Origin: Bacillus sp. NTK034
Lineage (GTDB): Bacteria > Bacillota > Bacilli > Bacillales > Cytobacillaceae
Assembly (NCBI RefSeq): GCF_017303275.1
Contig: NZ_JAFKOJ010000011.1
Span: forward strand, 62,001 to 126,000
Direction of reading: 5' to 3'
DNA length: 64,000 nucleotides
Shown: positions 51,080 to 59,568 of the stretch, piece by piece
Layout of the letters: each line of letters starts with the position of its first letter
Position numbering within the stretch: position 1 is the first letter of the stretch
Position numbers and translations under genes: made by a program
The notes under the pieces: generated by a model
Databases searched by the model: none
The model's input: only the letters and a program-made list of their open reading frames with translations
What the model was told of the DNA's origin: nothing

Positions 51080-51520
51080 TTAAATACTTAATTCATAATG
51101 ATAAAATTGCTCATCCCGCTTAAACCCGATTTTTTCATAGAGTCTTTGTGCAGAGAAATTATCAGGAGCCGTGCTCAGGCTGAGACTTACCGCCCCTGTT
51201 TCAGCAGCGAGTTCTTTTGCCTTGTCTATGAGCATTTCCCCTATTCCCTGTTTTCTTGCCTCTGCATCCACATACAAGTCATTCAGGATCCAGGCCCTTT
51301 TCATAGATATAGATGAAAAAGTTGGGTAAAGCTGAGTAAATCCAAGATAATTTCCTTCCTTCATTACTACATATATGACTGAGTCTTTCTTTTCTAAACG
51401 CTCTTTTATATACTCGGCTGCTGCTTCCATATCCGGTGCTTGTTTATAAAACACACGGTATAAATTAAATAAAGCGGAAACTCCTTCTAAATCGTTCATT
51501 GAAGCTTGGTAAATTTCCAT
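51080..51520 (-). CDS. GNAT-family N-acetyltransferase
   Basis: 146 residues from ATG 51520 (AAAGGTGG 8 nt upstream). MEIYQASMNDLEGVSALFNLYRVFY is a GNAT opening, and LNDLYVDAEARKQGIGEMLIDKAKELA near 80-105 is the acetyl-CoA binding motif. Ends NFSAQRLYEKIGFKRDEQFYHYEL. Substrate unknown. Monocistronic. Confidence 0.87.
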   Translation of the reverse strand: MEIYQASMNDLEGVSALFNLYRVFYKQAPDMEAAAEYIKERLEKKDSVIYVVMKEGNYLGFTQLYPTFSSISMKRAWILNDLYVDAEARKQGIGEMLIDKAKELAAETGAVSLSLSTAPDNFSAQRLYEKIGFKRDEQFYHYELSI

Positions 51521-51603
51521 ATTCATAACCACCTTTATAGCATTAATTAAGTAATTATATAAATATTAACAAATATTTGTAAACTTAATATGTTCATAAA
51601 ATG

Positions 51604-51627
51604 AAAAAAGCCCCAATCTCTTAGGGG
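51604..51627 (-). terminator. Terminator of the ABC-2 exporter operon
   Basis: CCCCTAAGAGATTGGGG stem followed by CTTTTTTC on the minus strand. Confidence 0.8.
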
Positions 51628-52368
51628 TTACTTCCCGCTCCACCGAAAGAACCGCACAGCAAGTACAACAGACACAATCGCAATCCCTATCAAAACAGCA
51701 GCTTCAAACCCATATTCCGTAATAGGCGCTTCCGCCCAGGTTCCCCTGAGCAATTGAATCACATAATAAAGCGGAAGGATTTTAGCTGCATATTGCAGGA
51801 CTGTCGGCATCATCTCAAGAGGAAAGGTCGCTCCTGAGAGGAACAGCATCAGGTTCAGGAATAAGGAGCTGATGGCTGCTGCAGACTGTGCATTTTTAGC
51901 TAAGGATGTAAGGAATAAAGCAAACGGAAAAAAAGCCAGGATGCTGATCAGCAGCGAGAGCAGCGTACTTCCGATATAAGCTGGCAGGGTCAAGTCATAG
52001 AGAAGCATGCCAAAAACCATTAGCAGCAATGCAGATATGGCAAAGATGACGGTCCCTTGAAAGGTATGGGCGGCGAGGATTTTCCAAGGCTGAAGCGGAG
52101 TCGACTGATATCTTCTCAATACGCCTGTTTCCCGGTAATTGGTTAAGACAGTTCCCAGTGTAAAAAAGGAAGTGGTCACAATATTGACGCCAATCCATGA
52201 AGGAACAAAGTATTCCGCAAAAGCCTTTTGGCTCATGTTGTCTCCCACAAACATGGAACCGAACAGCCAAATCATGACTACTGGAAACAGGAACGTCCAG
52301 AACATACTTAGCCGGTCCCTAAAGAACATTTTCGTTTCAAGGCTGGCGAGCTTTACAATTGCATTCAT
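51628..52368 (-). CDS. ABC-2 type exporter permease
   Basis: 246 residues with six predicted membrane segments (FWTFLFPVVMIWLFGSMF, IGVNIVTTSFFTLGTVLTNY, TFQGTVIFAISALLLMVFGML and others). The RETGVLRRYQSTPLQPWKILAAHTFQG loop is the ABC2 family signature. It overlaps the ATPase gene by 4 nt (ATGA), so both subunits are made together. Transported compound unknown; Bacillus homologues of this plan handle drugs or lipids. Second gene of the operon. Confidence 0.88.
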   Translation of the reverse strand: MNAIVKLASLETKMFFRDRLSMFWTFLFPVVMIWLFGSMFVGDNMSQKAFAEYFVPSWIGVNIVTTSFFTLGTVLTNYRETGVLRRYQSTPLQPWKILAAHTFQGTVIFAISALLLMVFGMLLYDLTLPAYIGSTLLSLLISILAFFPFALFLTSLAKNAQSAAAISSLFLNLMLFLSGATFPLEMMPTVLQYAAKILPLYYVIQLLRGTWAEAPITEYGFEAAVLIGIAIVSVVLAVRFFRWSGK

Positions 52369-53276
52369 CCGATTTTCTCCTTTTCTAAGTACTGGACAAA
52401 TAAATCATCGAGTGAGCCCTTCTCAAACTTAAAGCCAGCCAGACGTATCCCCTTTTCCTGACAGTGAGTGAAAATGTGATAAGCTGTTGTCTGCTGATCA
52501 TCGCAGTACACTTTGAATTCGTCCAGATTATTTTCCACTCGTTCAACACCAGGAAGGGAATTTAAAAATTCCCGGCTAAGGCCGGAACTCGTAAAAGCCA
52601 GGCAGTCAGCAGCCCCTTCATTTAGCAACTCACGTGGTGCATCCAGTGCTTTCAATTGGCCGCTGTAGATCATTGCCACCCGATCACAAAGCTGCTCAGC
52701 TTCTTCCATATAGTGTGTGGTCACGACAATGGTGCTTCCCCGTTCCCTTAACAGCCGGATTAATGACCACATTTCCCTCCTTGCTGAAGGATCCAGCCCC
52801 ATGCTCGGTTCATCAAGAAAAAGAATCTCTGGTTCGTGCAGGGTGGCTAAGGCGAGCGTTACCCGCTGTTTCCAGCCGCCGGACAGGTCATCAAACTTTA
52901 CGTTCATTTTTTCTCTCAAACCAAGCAAGTCTATTAAATAATCTTTTTGCGTCGGGCCTTCATAAAAGGAAGAAAAGAGATCCAGCGCTTCTTTTACTTT
53001 CATTTTCTTCTGAATGGATGTGGCTTGAAACTGCACGCCGATTTTTTTGTTTAATTCACGCAGCTGCTTGCTTGGCACAAGACCAAGCACTTCGACTTCC
53101 CCCCCGCTCGGAACTGAAATCCCCTCAAGTATTTCAAGTGTTGTCGTTTTTCCTGCTCCGTTCGGTCCTATAATTCCGAAGATTTCCCCTTTATAAACGG
53201 TAAAAGAAAGATTCTTTATCGCCCGGGTGGCACCAAAATTTTTAGATAAATTTTTTACAGAAATGACACTTTCCAT
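52365..53276 (-). CDS. ABC exporter ATP-binding protein
   Basis: 303 residues. Walker A GIIGPNGAGKTTTLEIL, signature DLSGGWKQRVTLALATL, Walker B LFLDEPSMGLDPSARREMW, and a C-terminal extension of about 80 residues common in drug-type exporters. It provides energy for the permease encoded next. The promoter (TATACT -10 at 53306-53311) is preceded by a 51-nt element shared with the LytTR operon, so it is probably part of the LytTR regulon. Confidence 0.9.
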   Translation of the reverse strand: MESVISVKNLSKNFGATRAIKNLSFTVYKGEIFGIIGPNGAGKTTTLEILEGISVPSGGEVEVLGLVPSKQLRELNKKIGVQFQATSIQKKMKVKEALDLFSSFYEGPTQKDYLIDLLGLREKMNVKFDDLSGGWKQRVTLALATLHEPEILFLDEPSMGLDPSARREMWSLIRLLRERGSTIVVTTHYMEEAEQLCDRVAMIYSGQLKALDAPRELLNEGAADCLAFTSSGLSREFLNSLPGVERVENNLDEFKVYCDDQQTTAYHIFTHCQEKGIRLAGFKFEKGSLDDLFVQYLEKEKIG

Positions 53277-53305
53277 CCGGATCCTCCTTTAATCTTTATA
53301 TAATC

Positions 53306-53370
53306 AGTATAGGGCTGTCATTTCCAAAAGTCACCAATTGCAATGCGACACGCAGGATGAGTATGATAAG
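53306..53370 (-). promoter_or_regulatory. ABC exporter promoter with LytTR-operon-like upstream element
   Basis: Minus-strand TATACT (53306-53311) is preceded by a 51-nt block (53320-53370) matching 55317-55367 at about 36 of 51 positions, starting 9 nt from the -10 in both cases. Conserved core: TGGTGACnnTTGGAAAT. Confidence 0.65.
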
Positions 53371-53433
53371 ATGCACATATTAGCCTCCGACTTGCAAATT
53401 CCATTATCAGTCAGTGAAGGCTGTTTTAAAAAA

Positions 53434-53475
53434 TAATGCCTGCACCACTTATGTTAAAGTGAACAGGCATTTTTT
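53434..53475 (-). terminator. Terminator of the lipoprotein gene
   Basis: ATGCCTG/CAGGCAT stem with an inner CACTTA/AAAGTG stem; T/A-rich ends on both strands. Confidence 0.75.
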
Positions 53476-54273
53476 CTATTTGATAGAAGCTGCAATTTCC
53501 AATGTCCTTAGTGCTCCCTCGGCTTTCTCAATCTTATAGACGGTTCGTTCCTCCTGCCAGACGAGCATTTGATTCCGGGAATGCTCACTGATTGTGTCAA
53601 ATTTGCCGGTTCCATACATCTTAGGAGGCGGCAGCGTACTGCTTTCTAAGAATTCAACTACTTTTTTGGAGTCAGTCAGGAGATTATCAGGATCTTCTGT
53701 TCGTGCCCGTGATGTAAATGCCCATCTTCCCTCATTCCAGCTAAGGTATACGGAACCGGCACCTGCATCCTGGTAGCCTGTGATGGAATATCCAAGATCA
53801 ACCGGATTTCCGCCGATCTCCTCAAAATTCTGGTATGAAATTTGTTCAGATGCAGCTTCATTGCTGTCAAAATTCTGTCCAGACAGAACGGCTAGAATAG
53901 AGTCGTCACTCAACTGATCCAATTTAGCATTGTTTATAGGAATTACATCTTCTGTCTGAAAGAAAATAACTTGGTAAGAATCTCGATCAGAGACGGTCTT
54001 GGCTGTTAAATGATATCCCTGGTTCACGTTCAGCGTATCAGGCATCTTAATTGGAACATCCGTGCTCAATTGCTTTTCCGTTTCAGCTATTACTTCCTCA
54101 GGAGTTAATGCTCGCTCGTGAGCTTCTTCGTGATTTTCAGTCTCCGTGTTTCCAGTTTCCTGATTGCTGCTCTGGACTTTTCCATCGTCTGTTTGTTCCG
54201 TCATGGCAGGTTCACTGGTGCAGGCTGAAAGAATAATCAGGAAAGCGGCAATACTAATTGCCTTAATCTTCAT
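53476..54273 (-). CDS. Lipoprotein, unknown
   Basis: 265 residues. Signal peptide MKIKAISIAAFLIILSACTSE with the lipidated cysteine at residue 18. A low-complexity acidic linker (TDDGKVQSSNQETGNTETENHEEAHE) leads to a beta-rich domain with YSITGYQDAGAGSVYLSWNEGRWAFTSRA and an FxS-rich tail. I do not recognise a family with confidence. It lies between the ABC exporter and the LytTR-DUF3021 operon on the same strand but is isolated by terminators; no copy of the shared 51-nt element lies ahead of it. Confidence 0.7.
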   Translation of the reverse strand: MKIKAISIAAFLIILSACTSEPAMTEQTDDGKVQSSNQETGNTETENHEEAHERALTPEEVIAETEKQLSTDVPIKMPDTLNVNQGYHLTAKTVSDRDSYQVIFFQTEDVIPINNAKLDQLSDDSILAVLSGQNFDSNEAASEQISYQNFEEIGGNPVDLGYSITGYQDAGAGSVYLSWNEGRWAFTSRARTEDPDNLLTDSKKVVEFLESSTLPPPKMYGTGKFDTISEHSRNQMLVWQEERTVYKIEKAEGALRTLEIAASIK

Positions 54274-54396
54274 GAATCCTCACCTCAAAAACTGTTTTCC
54301 CTTATGTCTATTTGCGAAACGCCCATGATATTCTTCTCGAATGGCATAGCCGCCTGTATGACCGTTTTTGCACTTACAATTCGTAATTGCACACCC

Positions 54397-54810
54397 TCAT
54401 TCGAGGCACTCCAGATCCTTATTCAGCTTCTTCGATTCGTTTTTAAAGTATAGATAAAATCCGATCCAGCCAATCGCGTAAACCAATAGTGAGATTGCAA
54501 GATAAATGAAAAAGTTCTTTACTCCGATCGGAATCCAGCCAATCCAAAGCCCTAATGTGAAATAAACAATCGTGACTGTAAGATAATGCAGGGCAGTCTG
54601 CATGGGCAGACGAAGTGAGCGGATTTCAAAATAAAGCGGAGTAACCGTAAACAGCCAGCCGCTGATAATAAAGCCCAATGCATTTATGATAAACTTTTGC
54701 CCATCTAACGTGGGTTGACCGCCGAAATAAATTAAGGCTATAGCTGCCGCTGTAGAAATGAATCCCCCAAAGAATATGCCGATCAAGCTTCTGTACAAAA
54801 ATGCCCTCAC
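54397..54810 (-). CDS. DUF3021-family four-span membrane protein
   Basis: 137 residues with four membrane segments. LIGIFFGGFISTAAAIALIYFG and FIINALGFIISGWLFTVTPLYF are family-like, and a basic C-terminus (YFKNESKKLNKDLECLE) faces the cytoplasm. DUF3021 genes are almost always next to a LytTR regulator. The start overlaps the LytTR stop by 4 nt (ATGA). It may sequester or modulate the regulator at the membrane, by inference from the well-known arrangement. Confidence 0.82.
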   Translation of the reverse strand: MRAFLYRSLIGIFFGGFISTAAAIALIYFGGQPTLDGQKFIINALGFIISGWLFTVTPLYFEIRSLRLPMQTALHYLTVTIVYFTLGLWIGWIPIGVKNFFIYLAISLLVYAIGWIGFYLYFKNESKKLNKDLECLE

Positions 54811-55265
54811 TTCGTATCCCTCCTGTTCATTCTTAAAATTTCCTTTATCCGTCCCACATAATGGCGTGAAGCATACTCCTTCTCCCCCGATTTAAAGTGA
54901 ACACAGAGTGTTCCGTTAAAGGATGGCTCAAAATGGCTCATGGCGTAAAGGTTCGCTATGACTGACTTGGATATCCTGATAAAACGGTGGGAAGGGAGGG
55001 ATTGTTCAAGTTCATAAAGTTTTTCCTTTACTTTAAAAGTTCCTTCTGAGGTGGCGGCTGTTACTGTGTCTCCTTCTGAACGGAAATAATGAACTTCATC
55101 AGGCTTTATTAAGTGCTGATTCTCTCCATCCTTTCCGACAATCAGTCCGGTTTCATTCTTTTTGAGGTACTCGAGGATTTCCTGGATAGCCGGGGTGATT
55201 TCTTTGCAATGGATTATCACCGAGGTTTCTTCGTTGCGCGGGTCGATGTCGAGTACGATTTTCAT
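54807..55265 (-). CDS. LytTR-family DNA-binding regulator
   Basis: 152 residues. An N-terminal part (MKIVLDIDPRNEETSVIIHCKEITPAI) without a receiver domain is followed by the LytTR domain (LIKPDEVHYFRSEGDTVTAATSEGTFKVKEKLYELEQSLPSHRFIRISKSVIANLYAMSHFEP). It is directly coupled to the DUF3021 gene. The regulators of this class bind direct repeats upstream of target promoters; the 51-nt element ahead of both this gene and the ABC exporter is the candidate site. Confidence 0.87.
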   Translation of the reverse strand: MKIVLDIDPRNEETSVIIHCKEITPAIQEILEYLKKNETGLIVGKDGENQHLIKPDEVHYFRSEGDTVTAATSEGTFKVKEKLYELEQSLPSHRFIRISKSVIANLYAMSHFEPSFNGTLCVHFKSGEKEYASRHYVGRIKEILRMNRRDTK

Positions 55266-55302
55266 GAAGGACGCTCCTCCTTTCCATCAGCTTTATAAAT
55301 TT

Positions 55303-55367
55303 AGTATAGATGGCTAATTTCCAATTGTCACCAGAATTAAGGCAGCATGCAAGATCAGCATGGTAAG
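55303..55367 (-). promoter_or_regulatory. LytTR-DUF3021 promoter with shared upstream element
   Basis: Minus-strand TATACT (55303-55308), then a 51-nt block (55317-55367) related to 53320-53370. Within it ATGCTG is repeated with a 13-nt period. Confidence 0.65.
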
Positions 55368-55398
55368 CAGCAGTTAATTACATCCCTCCTGCAGACAT

Positions 55399-55429
55399 AA
55401 AAAAGCCTAAATCACTCTGGATCTAGGCG
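55399..55429 (-). terminator. Terminator of the YfmQ-like gene
   Basis: GCCTAAAT/ATCTAGGC stem followed by a T-run on the minus strand. Confidence 0.7.
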
Positions 55430-55448
55430 TCAATTTAATGTTCTTATT

Positions 55449-55886
55449 TTAACCGGCCTTAATTGCCAGTGAACTGCTTTGAAGGCTATCAGAAATCAGG
55501 CTGTATGCTATGACCTTTTTTCCGCGCTGTTTCACCACATCAATTCGGTCCTTATAGCTATATACGAACAGCGTGTCCTCTTTTTCCAGAAACTCGATAA
55601 CTATAGGTGTTCCACTGATCTCCGGCCGTAAAAAAAGCTGTTCCCTGCCAGGATGGATATAATGTTTCTTAATAAATATTCCTTCATTGAACTGATTGAT
55701 AAACTGAAGTTTCTCCTCATCTTCCAGCCTATTATCACCAATTGTGACTGTAACCTCTTTTTCATCAAGCCTGGAATGAGTTTCAAATTTCCGAATCAGC
55801 CAATTAACCGTGCCTGTCGGCATACAGGTCAGCACGATTTTCAGCAGACTAACGAGAATAATAGGAACCACTACTGCCCAGGTCAT
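55449..55886 (-). CDS. yfmQ: YfmQ-like membrane-anchored protein
   Basis: 145 residues. N-terminal membrane segment (WAVVVPIILVSLLKIVLTCM) followed by a soluble domain with TGTVNWLIRKFETHSRLDEKEVTVTIGDNRLEDEEKLQFINQFNE and DTLFVYSYKDRIDVVKQRGKKVIAYSLIS, which resembles Bacillus subtilis YfmQ (same length, similar arrangement). The function of YfmQ is unknown. AAAAAGATGACC begins the frame. The small gene upstream (56100-55909) ends 22 nt before it. Confidence 0.65.
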   Translation of the reverse strand: MTWAVVVPIILVSLLKIVLTCMPTGTVNWLIRKFETHSRLDEKEVTVTIGDNRLEDEEKLQFINQFNEGIFIKKHYIHPGREQLFLRPEISGTPIVIEFLEKEDTLFVYSYKDRIDVVKQRGKKVIAYSLISDSLQSSSLAIKAG

Positions 55887-55908
55887 CTTTTTTCATCTCC
55901 ATCTGTAT

Positions 55909-56100
55909 TTAGATCAGCCAAATATAAATTCCTAGAGAAGCTAATCCGATAAAAATAATTACCACATATATTAAGGTTAAATTGGTTGTGTTCCGTTTTG
56001 TTGAACTTCCATAGTTCTCGTCAGCCTTGCCTGTCAGCAGCAAAGTCGAAACCACAGCAAAAATTAAAATAATTAGAACCAGCCCAAGCATTATTCCCAT
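55909..56100 (-). CDS. Small two-span membrane protein
   Basis: 63 residues from ATG 56100 (AGAAGAGGTGCGC upstream). Two hydrophobic segments (MGIMLGLVLIILIFAVVSTLLL and LIYVVIIFIGLASLGIYIWLI) joined by a polar loop (GKADENYGSSTKRNTTN). No family recognised; probably co-transcribed with the YfmQ-like gene. Confidence 0.65.
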   Translation of the reverse strand: MGIMLGLVLIILIFAVVSTLLLTGKADENYGSSTKRNTTNLTLIYVVIIFIGLASLGIYIWLI

Positions 56101-56317
56101 GCTGCGCACCTCTTCTTTTACATATTAATAAACTTCTATAAGTAAATAATATCGCATACTAGCCAATAATTAACCATCCACTTAGATCTAAATTTAACCA
56201 TCCACTTTAACCATATAAAAATGCCGCTCACAGCTTATAATGGGTACAGCATACTATTCTTGGATTCTGCTTATCAGGCATAGAGATTTCCCCAGCTTCC
56301 AAAATATCACTATTAAT

Positions 56318-56424
56318 CTAATGAGGCAATTTCATAAGATACTCCCTCAAATCATCTGGCAGCTCGTTCACGGCTAGTACTTTAAAATAGCTGACAGTAT
56401 AGTTTTTTGAGTAGAATATGGAAA
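56318..56424 (-). pseudogene. Possible coding remnant
   Basis: A frame on the minus strand reads ...YFKVLAVNELPDDLREYLMKLPH and then stops, but has no ATG/GTG/TTG with a ribosome binding site upstream before a TAA. It lies in a 360-nt gap without another gene and has the amino-acid pattern of a real C-terminus. The gap also holds a direct repeat TTAACCATCCACTT (near 56171 and 56198). Confidence 0.25.
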
Positions 56425-56469
56425 AATTATGTTATTATTATCAAAGACTATTTTTAAGCGGGGATAATA

Positions 56470-56946
56470 ATGAAAAAGATAATAAGGTTGATCATGGGAA
56501 TTAGCTTTCTTTCTTACTTATGTGCCTTAACCGTATTACTGTTCTTTATATCGAGAGGATATTGGTCAGACATGCCTTTAATGGAATATATGAAGCATTC
56601 CTCAAACTTTGTGCCCTTTAAAACAATTAATGGGTATGTGATGGCAATTCCCAATGGAAGCATGAATTTAATCATTCCTATAAAAAACCTAGCCGGTAAT
56701 GTGGCTGCATTTTTGCCAATGGGAATTTTTCTGCCCTATTATATTAGAAGGCTAAACAGACTTAAGTCATTTACAATTACCATGACTGTCATGATCCTTA
56801 GTGTGGAAATTATTCAGCTGGTCTCAAAAAGAGGCAGTTTGGATATTGATGACTTTATTCTAAATATCATTGGAGCTTTAATAGGGTTTGGATTATGGAA
56901 AGCCATGACAGCCCGGAAAGCAAGGAAAAATGCAGTGAACGTATAA
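56470..56946 (+). CDS. VanZ-family membrane protein
   Basis: 158 residues with four to five hydrophobic segments. AGNVAAFLPMGIFLPYYIRRL and VEIIQLVSKRGSLDIDDFILNIIGALIGFGLW are the VanZ motif. VanZ proteins confer low-level glycopeptide (teicoplanin) tolerance in enterococci; in Bacillaceae most have unknown role. AAGCGGGGATAATA precedes the ATG. Monocistronic; shares a terminator with the serine hydrolase. Confidence 0.87.
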   Translation: MKKIIRLIMGISFLSYLCALTVLLFFISRGYWSDMPLMEYMKHSSNFVPFKTINGYVMAIPNGSMNLIIPIKNLAGNVAAFLPMGIFLPYYIRRLNRLKSFTITMTVMILSVEIIQLVSKRGSLDIDDFILNIIGALIGFGLWKAMTARKARKNAVNV

Positions 56947-56947
56947 T

Positions 56948-56982
56948 AAATGCCTGTCTAACTGATATAGACAGGCATTTCC
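56948..56982. terminator. Bidirectional terminator VanZ / serine hydrolase
   Basis: AAATGCCTGTCT/AGACAGGCATTT perfect stem between convergent genes. Confidence 0.85.
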
Positions 56983-56983
56983 A

Positions 56984-58435
56984 TTATCTTGCTTTATTAA
57001 AAATTAATCTAATCAGCTGCAGCCCATTTATTGCTAGCATAATTACAGCCAAAATTGTTAAAAGCGAGATATCCGGTGCAAAGACAGAGACAGAATGCCA
57101 AGGAGAAGATGTGCTGGATGTGAAAAGAGGGATTAGTGCAGCTGACAGGCCAATAAAAATCAGCCCTAAGAAAAGTCCCGTCCCCTTTTTTAAAAACTTC
57201 CGGGTTCGGAATCTTTTCCATAAATAGATTGCAAGAATTACTAGCAGCAATACACATCCCAGCAAAATGTATTGTATGGTCAAACTATGATTAGGTACTT
57301 TTTCAGGCTCATCGCCATTTAATAGACTAATAATATGATCCTTCAGATAGTAAAGTCCATCTTCCTCTAAAATATGATTCTTATTTGTCAGAATCACGCC
57401 GCCCCAGCCGGTATCCGGAATATAAAAGACTTCTGCATGCGAATCAGGGGTAGAACCAGAATGCCAGATCATTTCTTTGGGAGTATCAGGGCCTGATATG
57501 CGTATTCCTAAGCCATAATATCGGTCCTCTCCTGTTTGAACCTGAGGAGTCATAAATAAATCCAGTGTTTTTTCACTGATAAAATGATCTGGCCCTTTCC
57601 CGCTCAATAATTTTACAAATTGGGCCATATCTGCAGAGCTGGCCGTAATGTAACCGTAAGGTGCCCCGGCATTATCATAGGCTACGGAACTTTTCACCGG
57701 CATCCCAAACCAGGATTGATAACCGCTAAAGTATCCTCTCTTATAAGCTCCCTCTTTATTGGCTGCAGCATTTTTCATCCCTAAAGGCTGAAAGATCTGC
57801 TGTTCCATATACTCTGCATAGGACATTCCTGTTAGTTCTTCAAGAATCGCACCCAAAATTAAGAAATTGGCATTGCTGTATTGATGCTTCTCACCAGGCT
57901 CAGCAGTCAGTTCAACTTCTGACAATTTCTTGACTTGATTCTTAATATCATTCCTGCCTGTAAACTCTTTATCTGATAGTGCAAGCCCGTCATAGGTACT
58001 CAACCCGCTTGTTTGCGCGAGCAATTGCTCCACTGTTATTTCGGCAGCTTTCCCATTTTTCAGTTTAAACCAGGGAAGATATTCTTGAATGCTGGCATCC
58101 AGACGGATGGTTCCATTATCAGCTAATTTCATAATGGCCATTCCCGTTAATGATTTGCTTATGGAGCCAATCGTAAAAGGAGTTTGTTCTGTAACATCCT
58201 CCTCTGATTCTCCAGTAACGCCCCATGAATGTGAAAAAAACAGCTCATTATTATGAACGATGGCAACTGAAGCTCCTAGAACTTGATATTCTACCAGGTA
58301 ATCCTTAATTGCCTTCTCAATTTTTGCTTCGATGCCTTCTTCAGCTGAAGCCGAGTTTACAAGCAAATAACTAAATGAAGTGAACAAGAAAAGAACCAAT
58401 AATATCTTTAATAAACTGGACGGCAAGACTGCCAT
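56984..58435 (-). CDS. Serine hydrolase, beta-lactamase/FmtA-like with C-terminal membrane region
   Basis: 483 residues. Signal peptide or anchor at 5-30, then a class C beta-lactamase-like (PBP4*/EstB) domain: SISKSLTGM with Ser near residue 89 and Lys three later, YSNANFLILG near 185 as the Tyr-x-Asn motif, and WHSGSTPDSHAEVFY near 340 as the third. Four membrane segments follow (residues 386-480). Proteins of this plan act on peptidoglycan or D-amino-acid peptides; none is proved here. Start at 58435 without very strong ribosome binding site. Confidence 0.88.
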   Translation of the reverse strand: MAVLPSSLLKILLVLFLFTSFSYLLVNSASAEEGIEAKIEKAIKDYLVEYQVLGASVAIVHNNELFFSHSWGVTGESEEDVTEQTPFTIGSISKSLTGMAIMKLADNGTIRLDASIQEYLPWFKLKNGKAAEITVEQLLAQTSGLSTYDGLALSDKEFTGRNDIKNQVKKLSEVELTAEPGEKHQYSNANFLILGAILEELTGMSYAEYMEQQIFQPLGMKNAAANKEGAYKRGYFSGYQSWFGMPVKSSVAYDNAGAPYGYITASSADMAQFVKLLSGKGPDHFISEKTLDLFMTPQVQTGEDRYYGLGIRISGPDTPKEMIWHSGSTPDSHAEVFYIPDTGWGGVILTNKNHILEEDGLYYLKDHIISLLNGDEPEKVPNHSLTIQYILLGCVLLLVILAIYLWKRFRTRKFLKKGTGLFLGLIFIGLSAALIPLFTSSTSSPWHSVSVFAPDISLLTILAVIMLAINGLQLIRLIFNKAR

Positions 58436-58845
58436 ATAACCTCTCCCTCTGCCAGTGTTCTTGATTAACGGTTTGTCCCGTTGCTGGGATGCTAAAAAAT
58501 ATCTATAGGCACATTCCCTTTCTTGATTTCATCTTGCCTGTATTTGGAAATCTATATAATGAGCCTCAGCTTTATTTTCAAATAGGACTTGAGACGCAGT
58601 AGAAGATCGGACTCTTTTCATCAAAATAGATAACATGGAAAATAATGCAGGTTAATGTGGAATGATGGAGGATACACATGGGGCAGGGAAACAAATAACG
58701 AGACTGCAGTGCTTAGATTTCTTTTGCCTATAGAACTGATGGAATGATGATTTTACTATTCCATACCAGCTGCGAACCTTACTGCCTTTTTTTCATTTAT
58801 TGCTCTCCTTCTTTTTCAAACACAACCACGTTATTTAGTACATGC

Positions 58846-58872
58846 ACTGATTGGGTGCCTATGCATACTTTA
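58846..58872 (+). promoter_or_regulatory. Sigma-K-like promoter of cupin gene 2
   Basis: AC (58846-58847), a 16-nt spacer, then CATACTTTA (58864-58872), a full match to the sigma-K form AC-N16-CATANNNTA. The cupin start is 38 nt downstream. The remaining gap (58436-58845) shows a GGAGG-ATG-six-codon stub at 58668-58697 and no other gene. Confidence 0.6.
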
Positions 58873-58909
58873 TCTGAGAAATTCAATTTCACAAAAGGAC
58901 TGAGCAGCA

Positions 58910-59521
58910 ATGGTTAAATATTTGGATTACACCTCTCCGTCTTTAAATTACTTTTTTGATGTAAACAAAAGCAATCTGATGAAAAAAGATAACCGGAATT
59001 TAATAAATGTTTTGGGCATTCAGCAATTAAACACGCTGGAAGATGTCTCGCTTCTGGACATCTATCTTAGCAAAAATAATGTAATAGAACCTCATTATCA
59101 CCAAAACGCTGCTGAATTGGTTTATTGCATATCCGGAGCTGCAACGGTTTCATTACTTAATCCATTTACAAAACAAATCCTGAACTATTACATTACACCC
59201 GGGCAAGTAGCCAATGTCCCTCAAGGCTGGTGGCATTATGAGGTAGCTAATACCGACAGCACTCATCTGCTGGCCATCTTTAATGCTCCTTCTCCTGAAG
59301 TCATCCTGGGATCTGACATTCTAAAATTAACACCTTCAAATATAATGGCGCACACTTATTGTATGGATGAAAAGCAATGGAAGAAGACCGTAGCACCTGT
59401 CCAGCCTTCAACCTTTATCGGACCGGCAAAAGACTGCAGCAGAAATGCTAATAGCCCTGAACCAAACCAGCAATATCAATACACCCAGCAATATTTCCCT
59501 CAGCACATGTATTATTATTGA
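58910..59521 (+). CDS. Single-domain cupin protein 2, Tyr/Gln-rich tail
   Basis: 203 residues. Cupin motif 1 is IEPHYHQNAAELVYCISGAA (His, His, Glu) and motif 2 is GQVANVPQGWWHYEVANTDSTHLLAIF. The C-terminus (QQYQYTQQYFPQHMYYY) is rich in Tyr and Gln like spore coat proteins. It is a paralogue of 50350-51003 with conserved GSDILKLTPSNIM and FIGPAKD blocks. A sigma-K-like promoter supports expression in the mother cell late in sporulation; related Bacillus cupins (OxdD) are spore-coat oxalate decarboxylases, but activity is not shown. ATG 58910 is taken as the start; GAGCAGCA lies just before it. Confidence 0.8.
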   Translation: MVKYLDYTSPSLNYFFDVNKSNLMKKDNRNLINVLGIQQLNTLEDVSLLDIYLSKNNVIEPHYHQNAAELVYCISGAATVSLLNPFTKQILNYYITPGQVANVPQGWWHYEVANTDSTHLLAIFNAPSPEVILGSDILKLTPSNIMAHTYCMDEKQWKKTVAPVQPSTFIGPAKDCSRNANSPEPNQQYQYTQQYFPQHMYYY

Positions 59522-59529
59522 TGGTTTCA

Positions 59530-59553
59530 CAGGCATGGAAATTACCATGCCTG
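59530..59553 (+). terminator. Terminator of cupin gene 2
   Basis: CAGGCATGG/CCATGCCTG stem, then CCTTCTT. Confidence 0.7.
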
Positions 59554-59568
59554 CCTTCTTAGATTCTC

